The notes: generated by a model from the letters alone, not told the origin. Positions 15,560-24,962 are shown, numbered from the stretch's first letter. The stretch is DNA of 64,000 nt from Streptomyces griseosporeus (GCF_014656055.1 NZ_BNBR01000003.1:866482-930481), one strand, 5' to 3'. Made by a program: numbers and translations.

Positions 15560-17974
15560 CTAACGCCTGGTCAGGTCGCCTCTGCCGCAGGCGGTGCCGT
15601 CCCGGTCGCGGTCCAGGCGCAGCGGGTCGTCGGCGCCGTTGACCTTCAGGGTGCCGTAGTGGTTCTGCCGCAGCCAGCTGCAGCGGGCCGCGGTGGTGGG
15701 CTTCACCTGGGGCGGGAAGACCGTCGGCACGCACACGTTGGCCGAGCCGTAGTGGCGGTCGCAGCCGGAGACCGTGGGGCTGACCGGCTGGGATGCGCGC
15801 CGCGCGGACGGGCCGGTGACCTTGCCGCTGGGGGCGTCGGCGAAGGCGTGGACGTGCGTGGAGGCGTCCGTGGCGGCGAGTGCGGCCGGCCCCTGGAGGT
15901 GCACCCACCTGGCCACCGAGGGCACCCCGTTGGCGTCGACGGCGAAGAGCATGTACCAGCCGGGCGGGGCCAGGTTGGGGTTGCTCGTCACGTTCAGGTC
16001 GACGTTGTCGCCGTCCACGCTCAGCGGCAGGTCCACGTACCGCTGGTTGGGGTCGGAGGAGTGGGTGACCGCGGCCGGGCGGATCAGCTCGGCCTTGGCG
16101 ATGGGCCGGTCGACGGTGATGCGCTGGGTGTCGCCGTAGGTCCACTCGCTGTCGATGAGCGAGGTGATGGTGGGGCGCGGGCCCTTGAGGAGGTAGGGCG
16201 GGGTGTAGATGGACACGTTGTGGTTCCAGGTGCCGTTGCCCGGGTTGTCGCCGGTGGCCATCACCCGGCCGTCCGGCAGCAGGAACGCCGAGGAGTGGTA
16301 GCCGCGCGCCTCGGGGTCGGCGGCCACCGGGTCGAAGGTGCCGCTCTGCGGGTCGTACAGCGACGACTCGTGGACCGGGTTCGCCCGGTTGTGCAGTGCG
16401 CCGCCCGTCTCCAGCACCTTGCCGTCGGGCAGCAGCACCGCGGAGACGTACATCTTGCCCTGGCCGCCGGTCTCCGGCTGCGGCCCGTTGCCGAGGTCGA
16501 CGGTGCCCTGCGGCAGGAGCGGGCCGGGCGTGTAGGCCGGGTCGGGCTGCTTCAGGTCGATGACGTCGGTGAGCCGGTTGGCGTCCGGGTTGGAGTCGAT
16601 GTTGCCGCCGCCGAGGGTGAGGACCCGCTGGTCCTGCGCCGGCGGCAGCAGCACGCTCGCGGACTGGTCGCGCTCGTCCTTGCGCTGCAGCCCGGGGACC
16701 TGCGTGACGGTGTTGGCGTCGTAGTCGTAGATCGCGCTGCCGGTGCCGGGGATGTTGTTGCCGAAGACATGGCTGCCGGAGTAGAAGAGCCGCCCGTCCT
16801 GCATGAGGATCATCGACGGGTACAGGCCCCAGTACGACCAGGTCTGGTGCACCTTCCACAGCGGCTGCCACTGCTGCTCCCGCTGCGAGAACAGCTCGGC
16901 GGTGACCGAGCCGGTGGAGTCCTCGCGCAGCCCGCCGAAGGAGATGACGTCACCGTTGCCGAGGATCGTCGCCGACGGGTACCAGTGGCCGTCGTTCAGG
17001 TCGTTGGTCTTCGTGTACGTCTCGGTCACCGGGTCGAAGACGTACGAGTCCTTGAACCCCTCGTAGCCGTGGCCGCCGACGACCGGGTACGCCTTGTTGC
17101 CGCTCATCACCAGCACCCGCCCGTCCTGCAGCTGGACGTGCCCGGCGCAGAACATGTCCTTCGGGGTGGGGATCACCTTGTAGGTGCCGGTGGCGGGGTC
17201 GTAGACGGCCGAGGTGAAGGTGCCCGCCTTGAACTGCTCCTCGCTGTTGCCCGAGCCCGCGATGAGCAGCACCTTGCCGTTGTTGAGGACGACGGAGTGC
17301 ATCGAGCGGACCGGGTTCTTCGTCGGGAGCACGTCCCAGCGGCCGTCGGCGCACTCCTTGGCGGTGCCGGTGCAGGCGGGCGGCGGGAGGGTGTCGGGGA
17401 CCTGTTCCATCGTGTAGTCGTCGGTGGTCGCCGAGCCGGTGCCGTAGACGGAGACGCCCCAGGTGATGCGGTCGGTGCCGGCCGGGACCTCCGGGGTGCG
17501 GACGGTGGCCTGCGTCCAGGTCGCGGCCATGTCGAGGGTCTTGAGGTCGGTCCAGTACTGCCAGCCGGCGGTGGTGTCGTGCCGGAAGAGGGTGACGGAG
17601 GTGTCAGGGGTGGTCGACTTGTACCAGAGCGCCAGGTCGTACTGCTTCCCGGTGGCCACGGTCGGCGCGCACTCCGCGGACTCCGTGATGAGGGCCTTGC
17701 GGTCGCCGTCGACGCGGCGGGTCAGCTCGACCTTCATCGCCTTCGTGCCGGTGTGCGCGTCGGCGGTCGTGGTGAAGGTGAAGTCGTTGTCGCCCCAGCC
17801 GGACCTCTCCCAGCAGTACGGCATGCCGTCGCCGCCGGCGGTCTCGAAGCCGGGGTTCTTGACGAGGTTGGCGGCGGAGGCGGGCTGGGGCGAGGTGAGG
17901 AGGAGGCCGGCGGTCAGGGTGACCGTGCCGGCCAGGGCGGTCCGTCGTCTGAGTCTGGGTCTGGGTCTCTTCAC
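15560..17974 (-). CDS. Secreted copper radical oxidase (galactose/glyoxal oxidase family) with CBM and excalibur domains
   Basis: 804 residues. Signal peptide (1-34), CBM4/9-like domain (35-190), kelch propeller (about 215-590), DUF1929 Ig-like domain (595-695) and a Cys-rich C-terminus with excalibur motif DRDRDGTAC (788-796). Copper radical oxidase residues are present: Cys-276 (DMFCAGH) and Tyr-332 (HWYPSAT) for the Tyr-Cys cofactor, axial Tyr-559/His-560 (ARGYHSS) and His-638 (AVTHSSD). The enzyme would oxidise a glycan alcohol or aldehyde, giving H2O2, outside the cell. The GTG overlaps the stop of the DPM1-GtrA gene (GTGA) and has AAGGAG upstream. It resembles GlxA but sits in a different operon. 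Confidence 0.85.
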   Translation of the reverse strand: MKRPRPRLRRRTALAGTVTLTAGLLLTSPQPASAANLVKNPGFETAGGDGMPYCWERSGWGDNDFTFTTTADAHTGTKAMKVELTRRVDGDRKALITESAECAPTVATGKQYDLALWYKSTTPDTSVTLFRHDTTAGWQYWTDLKTLDMAATWTQATVRTPEVPAGTDRITWGVSVYGTGSATTDDYTMEQVPDTLPPPACTGTAKECADGRWDVLPTKNPVRSMHSVVLNNGKVLLIAGSGNSEEQFKAGTFTSAVYDPATGTYKVIPTPKDMFCAGHVQLQDGRVLVMSGNKAYPVVGGHGYEGFKDSYVFDPVTETYTKTNDLNDGHWYPSATILGNGDVISFGGLREDSTGSVTAELFSQREQQWQPLWKVHQTWSYWGLYPSMILMQDGRLFYSGSHVFGNNIPGTGSAIYDYDANTVTQVPGLQRKDERDQSASVLLPPAQDQRVLTLGGGNIDSNPDANRLTDVIDLKQPDPAYTPGPLLPQGTVDLGNGPQPETGGQGKMYVSAVLLPDGKVLETGGALHNRANPVHESSLYDPQSGTFDPVAADPEARGYHSSAFLLPDGRVMATGDNPGNGTWNHNVSIYTPPYLLKGPRPTITSLIDSEWTYGDTQRITVDRPIAKAELIRPAAVTHSSDPNQRYVDLPLSVDGDNVDLNVTSNPNLAPPGWYMLFAVDANGVPSVARWVHLQGPAALAATDASTHVHAFADAPSGKVTGPSARRASQPVSPTVSGCDRHYGSANVCVPTVFPPQVKPTTAARCSWLRQNHYGTLKVNGADDPLRLDRDRDGTACGRGDLTRR

Positions 17975-19140
17975 GCGGCTCTCCTTGCGGCCTGCCCCCG
18001 GCGGGGCAGATAGACCAGCGCCTCGGTCCCCACGAAGCGCAGGACGAACGTGGTCACCAGCGCGAGCGCGGTGGCCGACAGGGCACCCATGCCGAACCGG
18101 TGCACGAACAGGGCGATCAGCGGGATCCGCAGCACCAGGTCGGCGTTGGCGAGCAGCGCGAACCGGCCGAGGCGGTCCCACCCGCGGCGGTGGGCGCGCC
18201 GGTTGCGGAACAGCAGCTGCTCGATGAGCAGGAAGTTCCACGCGACGCCGAGCTGGTTGGCGAGGATCTCGGCCGGCAGGTAGTGCACGCCGAGCGCGGT
18301 CAGCGCCCACAGCCCGACCAGGTTGGGCACGAAGCCGCTGGCACCGATCAGGCCGAAGCCGATCATGCGGGCGAGCGGGGCGTCGGTGCGCAGCCCGGCC
18401 AGGTGGCGCAGGAAGCGCAGGCCCTCACGGGCGGTCGACTTGGACTCGCCGGCGTAGCGCTCCTGGAAGACGAACGGCACCTCGGCGACCGCGCGGGGGC
18501 GGCTGCGCACCGCGAGTTCGAGGAGGATCTTGTAGCCGAGCGGTTTGAGGGTCTCGGCGGTCAGGTCGGCGCGGCGTACCGCGAAGAAGCCGCTCATCGG
18601 GTCGCTGATGCCGCGCAGCCGGCCCGGGAAGAGCGCCTTGGTCAGCCAGGTCGCGCCGCGTGAGACGGCGACGCGGTAGCCGCCGGCCAGGCCGGCGCGG
18701 CTGCCGCCGGGCAGGTAGCGGGAGGCGACGACGAGCCCGGCGTTCGTCCGCTGCCCGGTCGCCACCAGCTCCGGCACCAGCGACGGCGGGTGCTGGCAGT
18801 CGCCGTCCATGACGACGATCCACTCCGACCCGGCCGCCTTCATGCCCTCAACGACCGCCCCGCCGAGCCCGCCGGCCGGCTCCTCCCGGTGCAGCACGGT
18901 GACCGGGAAGGGGCAGTCCTGCGCCGCCTCGGAGATCACCTCGGGGGTGTCGTCGGTGGAGTCGTCGACGAAGACGACCTCGCAGGGCAGCCGGGCCGGC
19001 ACCGACTCGGTGATCAGCCGCAGCAGCCGCCGTACGTTGGCGGACTCGTTGTACGTCGGTACGACGATGGTGACGGCGCCGGGCTCGGGGACCTCGGCGG
19101 CGTCCACCGCGGGGACGGGTGCAAGGTACTCGTGGGTCAT
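17971..19140 (-). CDS. Polyprenol-phosphate glycosyltransferase (DPM1-like GT2) fused to a GtrA flippase domain
   Basis: 389 residues. Residues 20-250 are GT2 of the dolichol-phosphate mannose synthase type: TIVVPTYNESANVRRLL, FVDDSTDDT, MDGDCQHPP (DxD), ISDPMSGFFAVRR. Residues 255-385 are four GtrA helices (MIGFGLIGASGFVPNLVGLW...). The protein would charge a polyprenyl phosphate with a sugar and help move it across the membrane, supplying the downstream-acting GT39-like enzyme. The ATG overlaps the preceding stop (ATGA) and the stop overlaps the oxidase start, so the operon is translationally coupled throughout. Confidence 0.88.
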   Translation of the reverse strand: MTHEYLAPVPAVDAAEVPEPGAVTIVVPTYNESANVRRLLRLITESVPARLPCEVVFVDDSTDDTPEVISEAAQDCPFPVTVLHREEPAGGLGGAVVEGMKAAGSEWIVVMDGDCQHPPSLVPELVATGQRTNAGLVVASRYLPGGSRAGLAGGYRVAVSRGATWLTKALFPGRLRGISDPMSGFFAVRRADLTAETLKPLGYKILLELAVRSRPRAVAEVPFVFQERYAGESKSTAREGLRFLRHLAGLRTDAPLARMIGFGLIGASGFVPNLVGLWALTALGVHYLPAEILANQLGVAWNFLLIEQLLFRNRRAHRRGWDRLGRFALLANADLVLRIPLIALFVHRFGMGALSATALALVTTFVLRFVGTEALVYLPRRGQAARRAA

Positions 19141-20786
19141 CGGGCGCCTCCGGCCGTCGCCGGCTGGATCCGGCGGATCTCGATGCGGTCCTCTCCGGTG
19201 CCGAAGACGGCGACCGGCGTCGAATGCTCCATCGCCGCGCGCACGCCCGGCAGGTCGCGGGCGTCGCGGCGGACCGTCGGCGAGGCGACCACGTAGTCGA
19301 GGTCCCGCCAGCCGTGCGGCATGGTCTTGGTGACGGCCGGGTCGAGGTCGGCCTTGTAGAACCAGATGACGCCGAGTCCGGGCCGGTACCCGGCGTGCAC
19401 CAGGTCCAGCCAGAGGGCGTCGTCGACGAGGACGCGGGTGTCCTCGGGGTGGGCGACCTCGGTGCTGAGCCAGCTGGAGGCGGCCCGGTAGGGGGCGTTG
19501 GCGTCGGCGGTGAGGGCGGTGTGGTCGCCGTCGTACCAGCGCGGGACGACGTAGGCGCCGGCCGCGAGGGCGAGGACGGCGGCGAGGGCGTACCGGCCGA
19601 CGGCGACGGACCGCCGCTCCGCCTCGGAGCGCCAGCGGCGCAGGACGGCGTGCGCGACGCTGGCGGTGCCGCCGGCGAGGACCAGCGCGAGGAAGGGCAG
19701 CGCCTGGATGACGTACATCGCGGGCAGGTAGCCGTTGGGGCGCAGGGCGAGCGCCGCGAGGATCGCGACGGCGAGGGCGGGTCCGGCGAGGGCGCGGGCG
19801 GTGACCGACCAGCGCCAGGTGAGCAGCAGCAACAGCGCGCCGGCGAGGCCGCCGAGGGGCAGCACGCGGTCGTAGTACAGCCAGGAGTGCAGCACGCCGT
19901 ACGACCCGGAGCCGGCGTCCAGGATGAAGCCCGAACCGGGTCTGGTCATCTGGTACCTGATGCCGTCCCACAGGGAGACGTGGCCGCCGCCGGGCAGCAG
20001 CTCGCCCTTCAGCAGCGCGAACAGCGGGTAGGAGAAGCCGATCAGCGCGCACGCCGTGATCGCGCCGGTGAGCGCGAACTTGCGGGTGTCGCGGTGGCTG
20101 TGCCGCCACATGGTGAGGAACAGGGCGGGCAGGACGACGAGCATCGTCTCCTTGGTGAGGACGGCCGTCGCGGCGGCGAGCCCGGCGCCGAAGTGGTGCC
20201 ACAGGTGGCGGGAGGGCGAGGCGGCGAGGGCGAACGCCAGCAGCGTCCACATCACGGCGAGGTTGTCGAGGAAGATCTCCCGCTGGAGCACGACCGACAG
20301 CGGGGACAGCCCGAACAGCGCCATCGCGAGGCCGGCCGCCCAGCGGGGCAGCGACAGGCGGCGGGCGAGGACGTAGACGAGGACCGCGCTGACCGCGCTG
20401 ACCAGCAGCATCACCGCGCGCATGGAGCCGACGGTGAGCGAACCGGGGTCGAGGGCGGAGGGGATCCAGGTGAGCAGGGCGAGCTGGATCCAGCCGAGCG
20501 GCGGGTGGTCGTACCAGTAGGTGTAGTGGGCGAGGCCCTTGCCCTGCTGGACGGCCCAGGCCTGGGCGAGGTAGGTGCCCTCGTCGTCGCTGAGGGTGGG
20601 GTAGTCGGCGATGTTCCAGCCCTGCACGACGAGGATCGCCACCAGCAGCAGACCGCACAGCAGCAGGTCGGGGCGGGAGGAGCGCAGCCGCTGCGGTGCG
20701 GGTGTGCGGCCGTCGGCGGGCGTGGGGACAGGGGTGCTCTGCGCGGGGACCTGGGCTGCGGTCGCCGCGGGAAGGGTGGAGGTCAC
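19137..20786 (-). CDS. Multi-pass membrane glycosyltransferase, GT39/ArnT-like (polyprenyl-P-sugar dependent)
   Basis: 549 residues with about 10-11 hydrophobic segments. An outer-loop motif early in the protein, LSDDEGTYLAQAW (the DE pair is the usual metal/catalytic acid of GT-C enzymes), is followed by YWYDHPPLGW and LQREIFLDNLAVMW. These are GT39/GT83 family hallmarks. It would use a lipid-linked sugar from the neighbouring DPM1-GtrA protein on the outer face. The GTG at 20786 overlaps the GT2 stop (GTGA). Acceptor unknown; in this operon it is probably the polymer made by the processive GT2. Confidence 0.82.
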   Translation of the reverse strand: MTSTLPAATAAQVPAQSTPVPTPADGRTPAPQRLRSSRPDLLLCGLLLVAILVVQGWNIADYPTLSDDEGTYLAQAWAVQQGKGLAHYTYWYDHPPLGWIQLALLTWIPSALDPGSLTVGSMRAVMLLVSAVSAVLVYVLARRLSLPRWAAGLAMALFGLSPLSVVLQREIFLDNLAVMWTLLAFALAASPSRHLWHHFGAGLAAATAVLTKETMLVVLPALFLTMWRHSHRDTRKFALTGAITACALIGFSYPLFALLKGELLPGGGHVSLWDGIRYQMTRPGSGFILDAGSGSYGVLHSWLYYDRVLPLGGLAGALLLLLTWRWSVTARALAGPALAVAILAALALRPNGYLPAMYVIQALPFLALVLAGGTASVAHAVLRRWRSEAERRSVAVGRYALAAVLALAAGAYVVPRWYDGDHTALTADANAPYRAASSWLSTEVAHPEDTRVLVDDALWLDLVHAGYRPGLGVIWFYKADLDPAVTKTMPHGWRDLDYVVASPTVRRDARDLPGVRAAMEHSTPVAVFGTGEDRIEIRRIQPATAGGAR

Positions 20787-22051
20787 GCGGGAACGTCCTC
20801 TCGGATCCCGTCGGCCGTCGCCAGGTGGGCGCCGACGTGAGTGGTCAACTCCCAGTCGTTGCGGCCGCGTTGTTCACGCCATACGGCGCGGACGGCGGCG
20901 CCCGCGAGCAGGACCTGGTAGAAGGGGCCGCCCACGACGAGCTTCAGGTAGTGGACGAGGCGCACGCGCAGGCCGTACTGCTTGCCGAAGTCGTGCAGTC
21001 CGACGACCTCGAAGACGAAGGTGACGAGCGCGGTGACGGCCGGCAGGAAGGTGACGAAGGCGATGCCGACGGGCACGTCGAGGAAGAGCGCGATCGCCAC
21101 GTTGAGCGGGATGATGACGCCGGAGAAGGCCTGCAGGAACGGCGTCATGAGGGTGTAGCGGGCGAGCAGCCGCTGGCCGAAGCCGGGCAGCTGCTTCCAG
21201 TCCTTCTTGCGGTAGACCTGGAGGAATCCCTGGTTCCAGCGGGTGCGCTGCTTCAGCAGCGACATGAGGCTGCCGGGGGTCTCCTCGCGGGTGACCATGC
21301 GGGGGTCGTAGGCGACGACGACTTTCTTGCCGACGGAGGAGAGCCGTACGCCCAGGTCGCAGTCCTCGGCGAGGCACTCGCTGTCCCAGCCGCCGGCCTC
21401 GCGCAGCACGTCGGTGCGGACGAAGACGGTGTTGCCGCCGAGCGGAATGAATCCTTTCTGCGCGTGCAGGTGCAGCCGGGAGCGGAACCAGAAGAAGTAC
21501 TCCAGGCAGTTGCGCAGGCTGTACCAGCTGGAGTGGAAGTTGATCAGCTGCACCCCGCCCTGCACGACGTCGGCGCCGGTGGTGCGGAAGGCGTGGTCGA
21601 CGTGCGCGAGCAGTTCCGGGTGGACCTGGTCCTCCGCGTCGAAGACCCCGACGACGTCGCCGCGGCAGTGCGGCAGCGCCGTGTTCATGGCCTTCGGCTT
21701 GTTCTTCTTCTCGTGGGTGTCGACGACGACGCGGACGCGCGGGTCGCGGGCCGCGGCCCGCTCGGCCACCGCGGTCGTCTCCGGGTCGTCGTGCCCGACG
21801 ATGACGATGATCTCGAAGTCGGTGTGCGTGGACTCCAGCAGCCGCTGGATGGTGTGGTCCAGCACGGCCTGCTCGTGGCGGGCCGGCAGCAGCAGCGAGA
21901 ACGACACGTGCTCGTCGCCGTCCGGTCTGCTGAACCGGGTGGAGGCCAGCACCTCCGGCGTGCGCCAGGCGTGCATCTGCCACCACAGGGTGAAGGCCGC
22001 CATCCAGAACAGGGCCAGTGAGACGGCCGATATGAAGACAGACGTCAGCAA
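20783..22051 (-). CDS. Processive GT2 glycosyltransferase (cellulose/hyaluronan synthase-like)
   Basis: 422 residues. One N-terminal transmembrane helix (about 4-24), a GT2 catalytic domain and three to four C-terminal helices. Processive-enzyme motifs are present: DDPE (88-91), FDAED (137-141), LAEDCD with catalytic Asp-230, and QRTRW (268-272), the QxxRW signature of polymer-making synthases. I chose the TTG at 22051 because GGGGGGA precedes it and the helix begins there; the frame runs further 5' without a plausible site. It heads the four-gene operon ending in the copper radical oxidase. Confidence 0.82.
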   Translation of the reverse strand: MLTSVFISAVSLALFWMAAFTLWWQMHAWRTPEVLASTRFSRPDGDEHVSFSLLLPARHEQAVLDHTIQRLLESTHTDFEIIVIVGHDDPETTAVAERAAARDPRVRVVVDTHEKKNKPKAMNTALPHCRGDVVGVFDAEDQVHPELLAHVDHAFRTTGADVVQGGVQLINFHSSWYSLRNCLEYFFWFRSRLHLHAQKGFIPLGGNTVFVRTDVLREAGGWDSECLAEDCDLGVRLSSVGKKVVVAYDPRMVTREETPGSLMSLLKQRTRWNQGFLQVYRKKDWKQLPGFGQRLLARYTLMTPFLQAFSGVIIPLNVAIALFLDVPVGIAFVTFLPAVTALVTFVFEVVGLHDFGKQYGLRVRLVHYLKLVVGGPFYQVLLAGAAVRAVWREQRGRNDWELTTHVGAHLATADGIREDVPA

Positions 22052-22393
22052 AAAGATCCCCCCGAATCCCCGAATCCCCCCGACGCGCGGGCGAGTTGAT
22101 GCGCACGCGTCACGATGCAGAGAGTATGGGCGAACTGTGAAGGACGCAGGCCCTTTCGATGAAGAGCGTGTTTCCTCACATTGAGGCGCAGGGGTGAACA
22201 ATGTGCCGGACCCGCACGTTCGGCGGGTCGGACGCGGGGCGTTCGGGCTGGTCAAAGGGGCGCGGGCGAAGCGGGCCCGGGGGAACCCTCCGGCGAGCGG
22301 GGCCGGTCGCAGAACGGCCGGAAACCGGCCCCCGCGTGACCGCGCCCCGCCCGTCCCCGCTCAACTGGCGGTCAATCGGTGCTCAGTCGGCGG
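22052..22393. other. Intergenic region without a gene
   Basis: 342 bases between the start of the GT2 operon and the end of the DUF255 gene. It holds the probable operon promoter on the minus strand near 22110-22140 (a CATACT/TACTCT -10-like stretch), a probable terminator at 22297-22335 and a duplicated 11-mer CAGTCGGCGGT at 22384-22405 that covers the DUF255 stop. No supportable coding sequence was seen. Confidence 0.6.
22297..22335 (-). terminator. Probable terminator of the DUF255 gene
   Basis: GCGGGGCCGG (22297-22306) can pair with CCGGCCCCCGC (22325-22335) with one bulged base, around an 18-base loop, about 60 bases beyond the stop. Confidence 0.4.
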
Positions 22394-24427
22394 TCAGTCG
22401 GCGGTCAGCGCGTGACGCAACCGGTCGGCGTCGGTCGTCGGGGCGTCACAGGTGAAGTTCCGGCACACGTACGCCGTCGGCGCGCCGCCGCTGAGCGGGC
22501 GGTCGGCGAGCAGCGGGAACTCGTCGCTGTCCGGGGTGCCGTAGGCGACGACCGCGCCCGGCGCGGTGCCCAGCAGGGCCGTACGGTGCAGGGTGCGCGC
22601 GGCCGGGTCGGCGAGGTCCGGGCCGACGACGGCCACCTCGCGCGGCCCGTCGAGGCGGGCCTCGGCGACGGCGAGGCCCCAGCCGACGAAGCGGGGGACG
22701 CGCGGCCCGAGCGCCTTGACGACGCCGAGGGCCCGCTCGGCGGCGGTGCGGTGCGGCTCGGAGCCGGTGTGCGCGGCGTACGACAGCAGCGCGCCGGCCG
22801 CGGCGGTCCAGCCCGAGGGCGCGGCGTTGTCGGTGGGGTCCTGCGGCCGGCGGATCAGCCGCTCGGCGTCCGCGGCGGTGTCGTACAGCGCACCGGACTC
22901 CGGGTCGGCGAAACGCGTGAGCACGTGGTCCAGGAGCAGCCCGGCGAAGTCCAGCCAGACGCCCTCACCGGTCACGGACGCGAGCGCGAGGAAGCCCTCG
23001 GCGACGTCGCCGTAGTCCTCCAGCACCCCCGCGTTGGCCCCGGCGCGGCCGTCCTTGCTGGTGCGGGTGAGCCGGCCGTGCTCGTCCAGGTGGACACGGA
23101 CCAGCAGGTCGGCGGCGGCGAGCGCGGCCTCGACGAGATCGGGCCGGTCGAAGTAGGCGCCGGTCTCGGCGAGTGCGGCGATCGCGAGGCCGTTCCAGGC
23201 GGCGACGACCTTGTCGTCCCGGCCGGGGGCGGGCCGCCCGGCCCGCGCGGCGAGCAGCCGCTCCTTGATGTCACCGACCTTGTCCGCGTCGAAGACGCCC
23301 TCGCTCTGCGGGAGCTGCAGGACGGAGGAGCCGTGCTCGAAGGTTCCCTCGTCGGTGACGCCGAAGTACTGGGCGGCGAGGTCGGCGTCGTCACCGAGGA
23401 CGTCCCGCAGCTGCTGCGGCGTCCACACGTAGTAGGCACCCTCGACGTGCCGCCCGGTCCCGTCGTCGCTGTCGGCGTCCAGCGCGGAGGCGAACCCGCC
23501 CTCGGGCGTGCGCAGTTCACGGACGAGGAAGTCGGCGGTCTCCAGGGCGACACGGCGGGCGAGCCCGGAGCCGGTGGCCCGCCACAGGTGCGCGTAGACC
23601 CGGCAGAGCAGCGCGTTGTCATAGAGCATCTTCTCGAAGTGCGGCACGACCCAGTCCCGGTCCACGGAGTACCGCGCGAACCCGCCGCCCAGCTGGTCGT
23701 AGATCCCGCCGCGGGCCATCCGCTCACACGTGTCCTGCGCCATCTGCAGGGCACCCTCGGCACCGGTCCGGGCGTGGTGCCGCAGCAGGAACTCGATCAC
23801 CATGGACGGCGGGAACTTCGGCGCCCCGCCGAACCCGCCGCGCTGCGCGTCGTACTCCCGGGTCAGCCCGAGCAGCGCCTGCGCCAGCTCCTGCTCGCCG
23901 GGCGCGCCGTCCCCGCCGTAGCTGATCTCCCGTCCGGCGAGGTCCCGCACGATCTTCCCGGCGACCTCGTCGACCTCCCCGCGCCGCTCCTGCCACGCCT
24001 GCGCCACACCCTCCAGCACCTGCCGGAAGGAGGGCATGCCGTGCCGGGGCTCGGGCGGGAAGTAGGTGCCGAAGTAGAAGGGCTCGGCGTCGGGCGTGAG
24101 GAACACGGTCATGGGCCACCCGCCGTGCCCGGTGGCCGCCTGCACGGCCTCCATGTAGACGGCGTCCACGTCGGGGCGTTCCTCGCGGTCGACCTTGACG
24201 CTGACGAAGTGGGCGTTGAGGTAGTCGGCCGTGGCCCGGTCCTCGAAGGACTCGTGAGCCATGACATGGCACCAGTGGCAGCTGCTGTATCCGACGCTCA
24301 GCAGCACGGGCACGCCTCGCCGCCGTGCCTCCTCGAAGGCCTCGGCTGCCCAGGGCCACCAGTCGACCGGGTTGTCGGCGTGCTGGAGGAGGTAGGGGGA
24401 CGTCTCATGGGCCAGGCGGTTCGGCAT
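22394..24427 (-). CDS. DUF255 thioredoxin-like/GH76-like protein (YyaL, SSP411 family)
   Basis: 677 residues, full length for the family. The N-terminal thioredoxin-like domain (1-165) starts with NRLAHETSPYLLQHADNPVDW and has the CHWC motif of the family (SVGYSSCHWCHVM) and KVDREERPDVD. The rest is an (alpha/alpha)6 barrel like N-acylglucosamine epimerases (GGIYDQLGGGFARY, HFEKMLYDNA, DALDADSDDG). Biochemical role is unknown; redox or sugar binding has been proposed. ATG at 24427 (MPNRLAH) is used; an in-frame ATG 9 bases upstream is possible. Confidence 0.9.
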   Translation of the reverse strand: MPNRLAHETSPYLLQHADNPVDWWPWAAEAFEEARRRGVPVLLSVGYSSCHWCHVMAHESFEDRATADYLNAHFVSVKVDREERPDVDAVYMEAVQAATGHGGWPMTVFLTPDAEPFYFGTYFPPEPRHGMPSFRQVLEGVAQAWQERRGEVDEVAGKIVRDLAGREISYGGDGAPGEQELAQALLGLTREYDAQRGGFGGAPKFPPSMVIEFLLRHHARTGAEGALQMAQDTCERMARGGIYDQLGGGFARYSVDRDWVVPHFEKMLYDNALLCRVYAHLWRATGSGLARRVALETADFLVRELRTPEGGFASALDADSDDGTGRHVEGAYYVWTPQQLRDVLGDDADLAAQYFGVTDEGTFEHGSSVLQLPQSEGVFDADKVGDIKERLLAARAGRPAPGRDDKVVAAWNGLAIAALAETGAYFDRPDLVEAALAAADLLVRVHLDEHGRLTRTSKDGRAGANAGVLEDYGDVAEGFLALASVTGEGVWLDFAGLLLDHVLTRFADPESGALYDTAADAERLIRRPQDPTDNAAPSGWTAAAGALLSYAAHTGSEPHRTAAERALGVVKALGPRVPRFVGWGLAVAEARLDGPREVAVVGPDLADPAARTLHRTALLGTAPGAVVAYGTPDSDEFPLLADRPLSGGAPTAYVCRNFTCDAPTTDADRLRHALTAD

Positions 24428-24497
24428 GGGGTCCATCCTGCCCCAGTACCCGTCAGAGGGGGGACGTAGCGGCCCCCGGCGCGCTACCGTGCCGTGT

Positions 24498-24962
24498 ATG
24501 GATATGTCCGCTGACGCATACTCAGTCATCGTCAATGCGCTCGGATTCACCGTCTCGGCCGTGGCCATCCTCTACCTGGCCCGGCAGACCAGGCTCGGCC
24601 GCGACCAGGCCGCCATAGCCGTCAACCACAGCATCCTGTCGTCCCTGCGCGAGCTGCACGTCGTGCTGGCCCAGCGCGAGCTGCTCGGATACTTCTACGA
24701 CGACCGGGAGTGCCCGCCCGAGGACCCGCGCCACCGCGAAGTCACCGTCATGGCCGACACCTTCGCGGACATCCTCTGCTCCGGCCTGCACGCCCACGAG
24801 AAGATGCCCGCGAGTGAGAGCCTCGAACCCTGGCGCGCCTACTGCGCCGACATGCTGCGCCACAGCCCCGTCCTGCGGACCCGGCTGAACGCCGCGTTCT
24901 GGCCGCACCTGGATCGCCTCGGCGGCGCGTCCGGCGGACCGCCCGGTCCGCCCGCCCCCTGA
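24498..24962 (+). CDS. Hypothetical protein with one N-terminal transmembrane helix
   Basis: 154 residues, not recognised with certainty (it resembles the DUF6082-type group). A hydrophobic helix at about 8-27 (VIVNALGFTVSAVAILYLAR) precedes a soluble helical domain with YFYDDRECPPEDP and HEKMPAS segments. The ATG at 24498 has no ribosome site, but TACCGT lies 7 bases before it (24485-24490), so a leaderless transcript is likely. Divergent from the DUF255 gene. Confidence 0.72.
   Translation: MDMSADAYSVIVNALGFTVSAVAILYLARQTRLGRDQAAIAVNHSILSSLRELHVVLAQRELLGYFYDDRECPPEDPRHREVTVMADTFADILCSGLHAHEKMPASESLEPWRAYCADMLRHSPVLRTRLNAAFWPHLDRLGGASGGPPGPPAP

Noticed and set aside
15560..17974. Assigning the symbol glxA to the copper radical oxidase
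   Set aside because: The operon lacks a cslA-type long synthase and has extra glycosyltransferases and tail domains, so orthology to glxA is not supported.
22194..22455. Small plus-strand open frames in the 22.1-22.4 kb gap
   Set aside because: No ribosome site, Arg/Pro-rich sequence, and overlap with the DUF255 gene end.
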